From Rhodospirillaceae bacterium (lineage in GTDB: Bacteria > Pseudomonadota > Alphaproteobacteria > Rhodospirillales > Rhodospirillaceae): a stretch of DNA of 34,574 nt. The notes below the pieces were generated by a model. It was given only the letters and a program-made list of their open reading frames with translations, did no database searches and had not been told where the DNA came from. The DNA is taken from positions 1-34,574 of the forward strand of contig JAIBCD010000032.1 in the NCBI GenBank assembly GCA_019694335.1, in the 5' to 3' direction. Shown piece by piece: positions 32,345 through 34,574 of this stretch (the stretch's first letter is position 1; each line of letters opens with the position of its first letter). The translations under genes and the position numbers were made by a program.

Positions 32345-32751
32345 TAATCCCTCATCCGGCCCGCGCTCTGTCACGCCCGGCAGCCGCCCGTGATTGCTGA
32401 GGCGGTTGCAACCGCTCCAGTCCATTACCTTGGAGTGTCTCCATAATTGGTCAACAGATCGTCAATGTAATCGGGCGGGATGTAGTTCAACTTTTGGTTG
32501 CTTTTAGAAAGGGTTGGCGGCCATACCCGCGCCGTAATCGACAACGTTAATGGACCGCCTTTCCTACGGGGGTTTGCCCGCTAAAATCACGGCGTTTCAG
32601 CAGAAAATGCCTTGGGACAGGGGGGCGCGTCTGGTTTAGGGTGCGCGCCGGTTTTTAGGCTGGCGCACCGGGATACCCTTCCCGGGGGCCGGCAACGGCG
32701 GATGTTGCGCCGCACTTTGCGACTATGACGAAGGATCGAGGGGACGGCTGG
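32345..32751. other. 407-bp gene-free region between divergent genes
   Basis: This region contains the start regions of the minus-strand Cas2-like gene and the plus-strand autotransporter. I see GGTCAA (32449-32454; TTGACC on the minus strand) as a possible -35 element with only a weak -10. A hairpin GGTGCGC (32640-32646) / GCGCACC (32663-32669) also lies here. I found no open frame that looks coding. Confidence 0.4.
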
Positions 32752-34574
32752 ATGGGCGGGCGGATTAGTTACGGTACGTTGAGCTATCTGGCGGTGCTCG
32801 CCGCCGCATTTCCGGTCTTGAACCCGGCCGCGGCGGCTGACCTGACCATCAGCACCGCCACCACCGCGCCGGTCGCCACCTCGACCGGCAACGGCACCGG
32901 CACCGGCAATATCACCGTCGATACCGCCGGCTCGATCGTGGTGAGCACACCCAGCGCCATCACCATCGACAGCAGCAACACCGCGACCAACAACGGTTCG
33001 ATCGCGTCGTCGATCGCCGCCAACGCGCGCGCCATCGCCATCGATCTGGGCCAGACGTCCGCGCGCAACATCACCGGCAGCTTCCTCAACAACAACGTCA
33101 TCACCGCGGTCGGGTTGGACACCACCAATGCCGACTACGCGAACAGCATCAACAACTCGGTGGTCTACCTCTCGGGCCTCGGCACGTTCACCGGTTCGAT
33201 CACCAACACCTCGAGCGCTTCGATGGTGGCCGGCGGCAACAAGGCCGTCGTGGTGTCGATCCGCGGCAACATGATCGGCGACCTGAACAACCAGGGCACC
33301 ATCAACGCGCTGGGTGACGGCTCCTACGGCATCCTCACCACCGGCACCATCACCGGCAACGTCACCACCGGCGGCGTGATCGCGGCCGGCGGCAAGGACT
33401 CGGTCGGCGCCTACTTCGGCGGCACCATCACCGGCGTTCTCAATCACACCGGTGCGCTGCTCGCGGGCAGCGGCCCCCAGGTGGGATTGGCGCCCAACGG
33501 CATCGACCTCGTTACGACCAACCCGATCAACGCCGCGGCCAGCCTGTGGGTGGCGGGCAATGTGAACGGCGGCATCGTCCTGGCCGGCAACAAGTACACC
33601 ACGGCGCAGGAAGCGCTGGATGCCACCATCGTCACCAACCAGACCACGGCGGACTCCTCCTTGAGCATCGTCGGCCCGGCGCCGGCTTTGCGCATCGCGC
33701 AAGGCGGCCCGGCGACGGCGGCCAACATCGTCATCGGCGCCAACAGCGACAACAGCGGCTATTCGCTCACGGCCCAAGGCAACATCTCCGCCAGCGGTTC
33801 CGCCAGCGGCGTCAGCGCCCTCGGCGTCGAGGTCGCGGGCCTCGCGAGCGGCGGGCAGATCTACACCACCACGCTTTCGGGCGGCCTCTGGAACCAGGGC
33901 GGCACCTGGAACATCACCGCCTCCGACGCCGACGCCGTCGGCGTCCATATCGGCAATTATGGCGCCGTAGCGCGCTTCCAGAACGGCGGCGACATCCTCG
34001 TCACCACCGGCGATTCCACCGCCAACAGCATCACCGGCTTCATCGGCACCAAGGGCGGGAATGCCTACGGCATCGTCATCGACCCGCAGGGCCGGTTGGA
34101 TTCCTTCACCAACACCGGCAACCTGACCGCCAGTTCGAGCGGCCCGACCGGCACCTCCTACGGCGTGCTCGACAAATCGGGCACCATCAAGACCTTCGTC
34201 AACACGGGCGCGATCACGGCCGGCGTGCCGTCCGGCTCGACCGGCAAGTCGGTTGCCGTCGATCTTTCCGCCAATACCACCGGCCTCAGCTTCTCCAACA
34301 CCGGAACGATTTTTGGCGACGTCTACCTCGGCGGCGGCGACACATCGGTCACCATCTCGAACAGCACCGTCAACGGCAGCGTGCTGCTTCAGAACGGTAC
34401 CGCCAAGAGCGGCAACAATACCGTCACCCTCAATGCCGGCATCGTCGCCGACAAGATGTACCTGGGGAACGGCACCCACAGCGTGACCCTGAACAATGGC
34501 TCGGACATCAAACTCGGCCTGTCGAACGGCACCGGCGCCGTGGCGCTCGCGGTCAACCAATCCAAGGTGTCCCT
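32752..34574 (+). CDS. Secreted autotransporter/adhesin-like beta-helix protein, N-terminal part
   Basis: The frame is open for 607 codons and runs off the window. ATG 32752 is preceded by a strong GAGGGG; an in-frame ATG at 32725 is less well placed. The signal peptide (hydrophobic 10-24, cleavage near PAAAA-D, 29/30) is followed by Gly/Asn/Thr/Ser-rich repeats of the type 'ITGxVxNxGxI' and 'xxxFxNTGxI' (for example GDLNNQGTINALGDG, LSFSNTGTIFGDV). These are typical of autotransporter passengers with a right-handed beta-helix. Cysteine is absent throughout. A C-terminal beta-barrel would lie beyond the edge. A 657-codon frame on the opposite strand is a mirror of this repeat composition. Confidence 0.85.
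   Translation, partial: MGGRISYGTLSYLAVLAAAFPVLNPAAAADLTISTATTAPVATSTGNGTGTGNITVDTAGSIVVSTPSAITIDSSNTATNNGSIASSIAANARAIAIDLGQTSARNITGSFLNNNVITAVGLDTTNADYANSINNSVVYLSGLGTFTGSITNTSSASMVAGGNKAVVVSIRGNMIGDLNNQGTINALGDGSYGILTTGTITGNVTTGGVIAAGGKDSVGAYFGGTITGVLNHTGALLAGSGPQVGLAPNGIDLVTTNPINAAASLWVAGNVNGGIVLAGNKYTTAQEALDATIVTNQTTADSSLSIVGPAPALRIAQGGPATAANIVIGANSDNSGYSLTAQGNISASGSASGVSALGVEVAGLASGGQIYTTTLSGGLWNQGGTWNITASDADAVGVHIGNYGAVARFQNGGDILVTTGDSTANSITGFIGTKGGNAYGIVIDPQGRLDSFTNTGNLTASSSGPTGTSYGVLDKSGTIKTFVNTGAITAGVPSGSTGKSVAVDLSANTTGLSFSNTGTIFGDVYLGGGDTSVTISNSTVNGSVLLQNGTAKSGNNTVTLNAGIVADKMYLGNGTHSVTLNNGSDIKLGLSNGTGAVALAVNQSKVS

Noticed and set aside
32587-34560. 657-codon open frame on the minus strand opposite the adhesin
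   Set aside because: It is Gly/Asp/Arg/Val-rich with no domain and mirrors the repeat composition of the plus-strand gene, which has a signal peptide and good ribosome-binding site.

Overview
The window (about 66% GC by eye) comes from an alphaproteobacterium. The evidence is the murA / UPF0262 / maf block, dCTP deaminase of the 184-residue alphaproteobacterial form, a short basic protein with an '[12 protein letters not shown]' core, and a tRNA-Thr and SQOR-type quinone reductase of the expected kind. I cannot name the genus. Nothing resembles a phage, an insertion sequence or a CRISPR array.

Positions 1-13188 form a surface-carbohydrate region. Three minus-strand genes (a methyltransferase cut by the window edge, a family 4-type glycosyltransferase and a PhyH-type dioxygenase) diverge from a ten-gene plus-strand run. 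Most genes in that run overlap by 4 bp or nearly touch. In order they are: a CBS-DegT/DnrJ aminotransferase fusion, an atypical DHDPS-family aldolase, a CMP-sugar synthetase, a divergent NeuB, a large protein with sialyltransferase-like motifs, a canonical NeuB, a TIM-barrel epimerase/isomerase-like protein, a SAM methyltransferase, a GSCFA protein and an RmlB/RfbB dehydratase. Together they look like a pathway making, CMP-activating and attaching a nonulosonic (sialic/legionaminic-like) acid. The hydrolysing epimerase and N-acetyltransferase of known pathways are not in the window.

Positions 13191-16535 are housekeeping genes on the minus strand: dcd, murA, a UPF0262 gene and maf, with a terminator whose stem includes the end of maf. 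A tRNA-Thr(GGT) at 16693 is followed by a perfect 19-bp inverted repeat. Then come an MFS permease and a Uup-type ABC-F ATPase, a small membrane protein, a lysine 2,3-aminomutase/EpmB-type radical SAM enzyme, an SQOR-like sulfide:quinone oxidoreductase and a TPR lipoprotein. Next on the minus strand is a pair of secreted amidohydrolase paralogues, one of which has lost all its recognisable metal ligands.

Positions 26652-29781 hold a phage-shock (Psp) system. pspF diverges from a sigma-54 promoter with a consensus -24/-12 element and an upstream IHF consensus. The operon it drives starts with an unlisted 31-codon membrane micro-protein, followed by pspA, pspB, pspC and a second pspB-like gene. 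Two consecutive pseudo-receiver response-regulator paralogues follow. The window ends with a small Cas2-fold-like protein on the minus strand and the first 607 codons of a secreted, beta-helix-rich autotransporter-like protein on the plus strand.

A palindromic intergenic repeat (core GGAAAAGTGG..ACCGGTTTTCC) occurs in three good copies and one degenerate copy.
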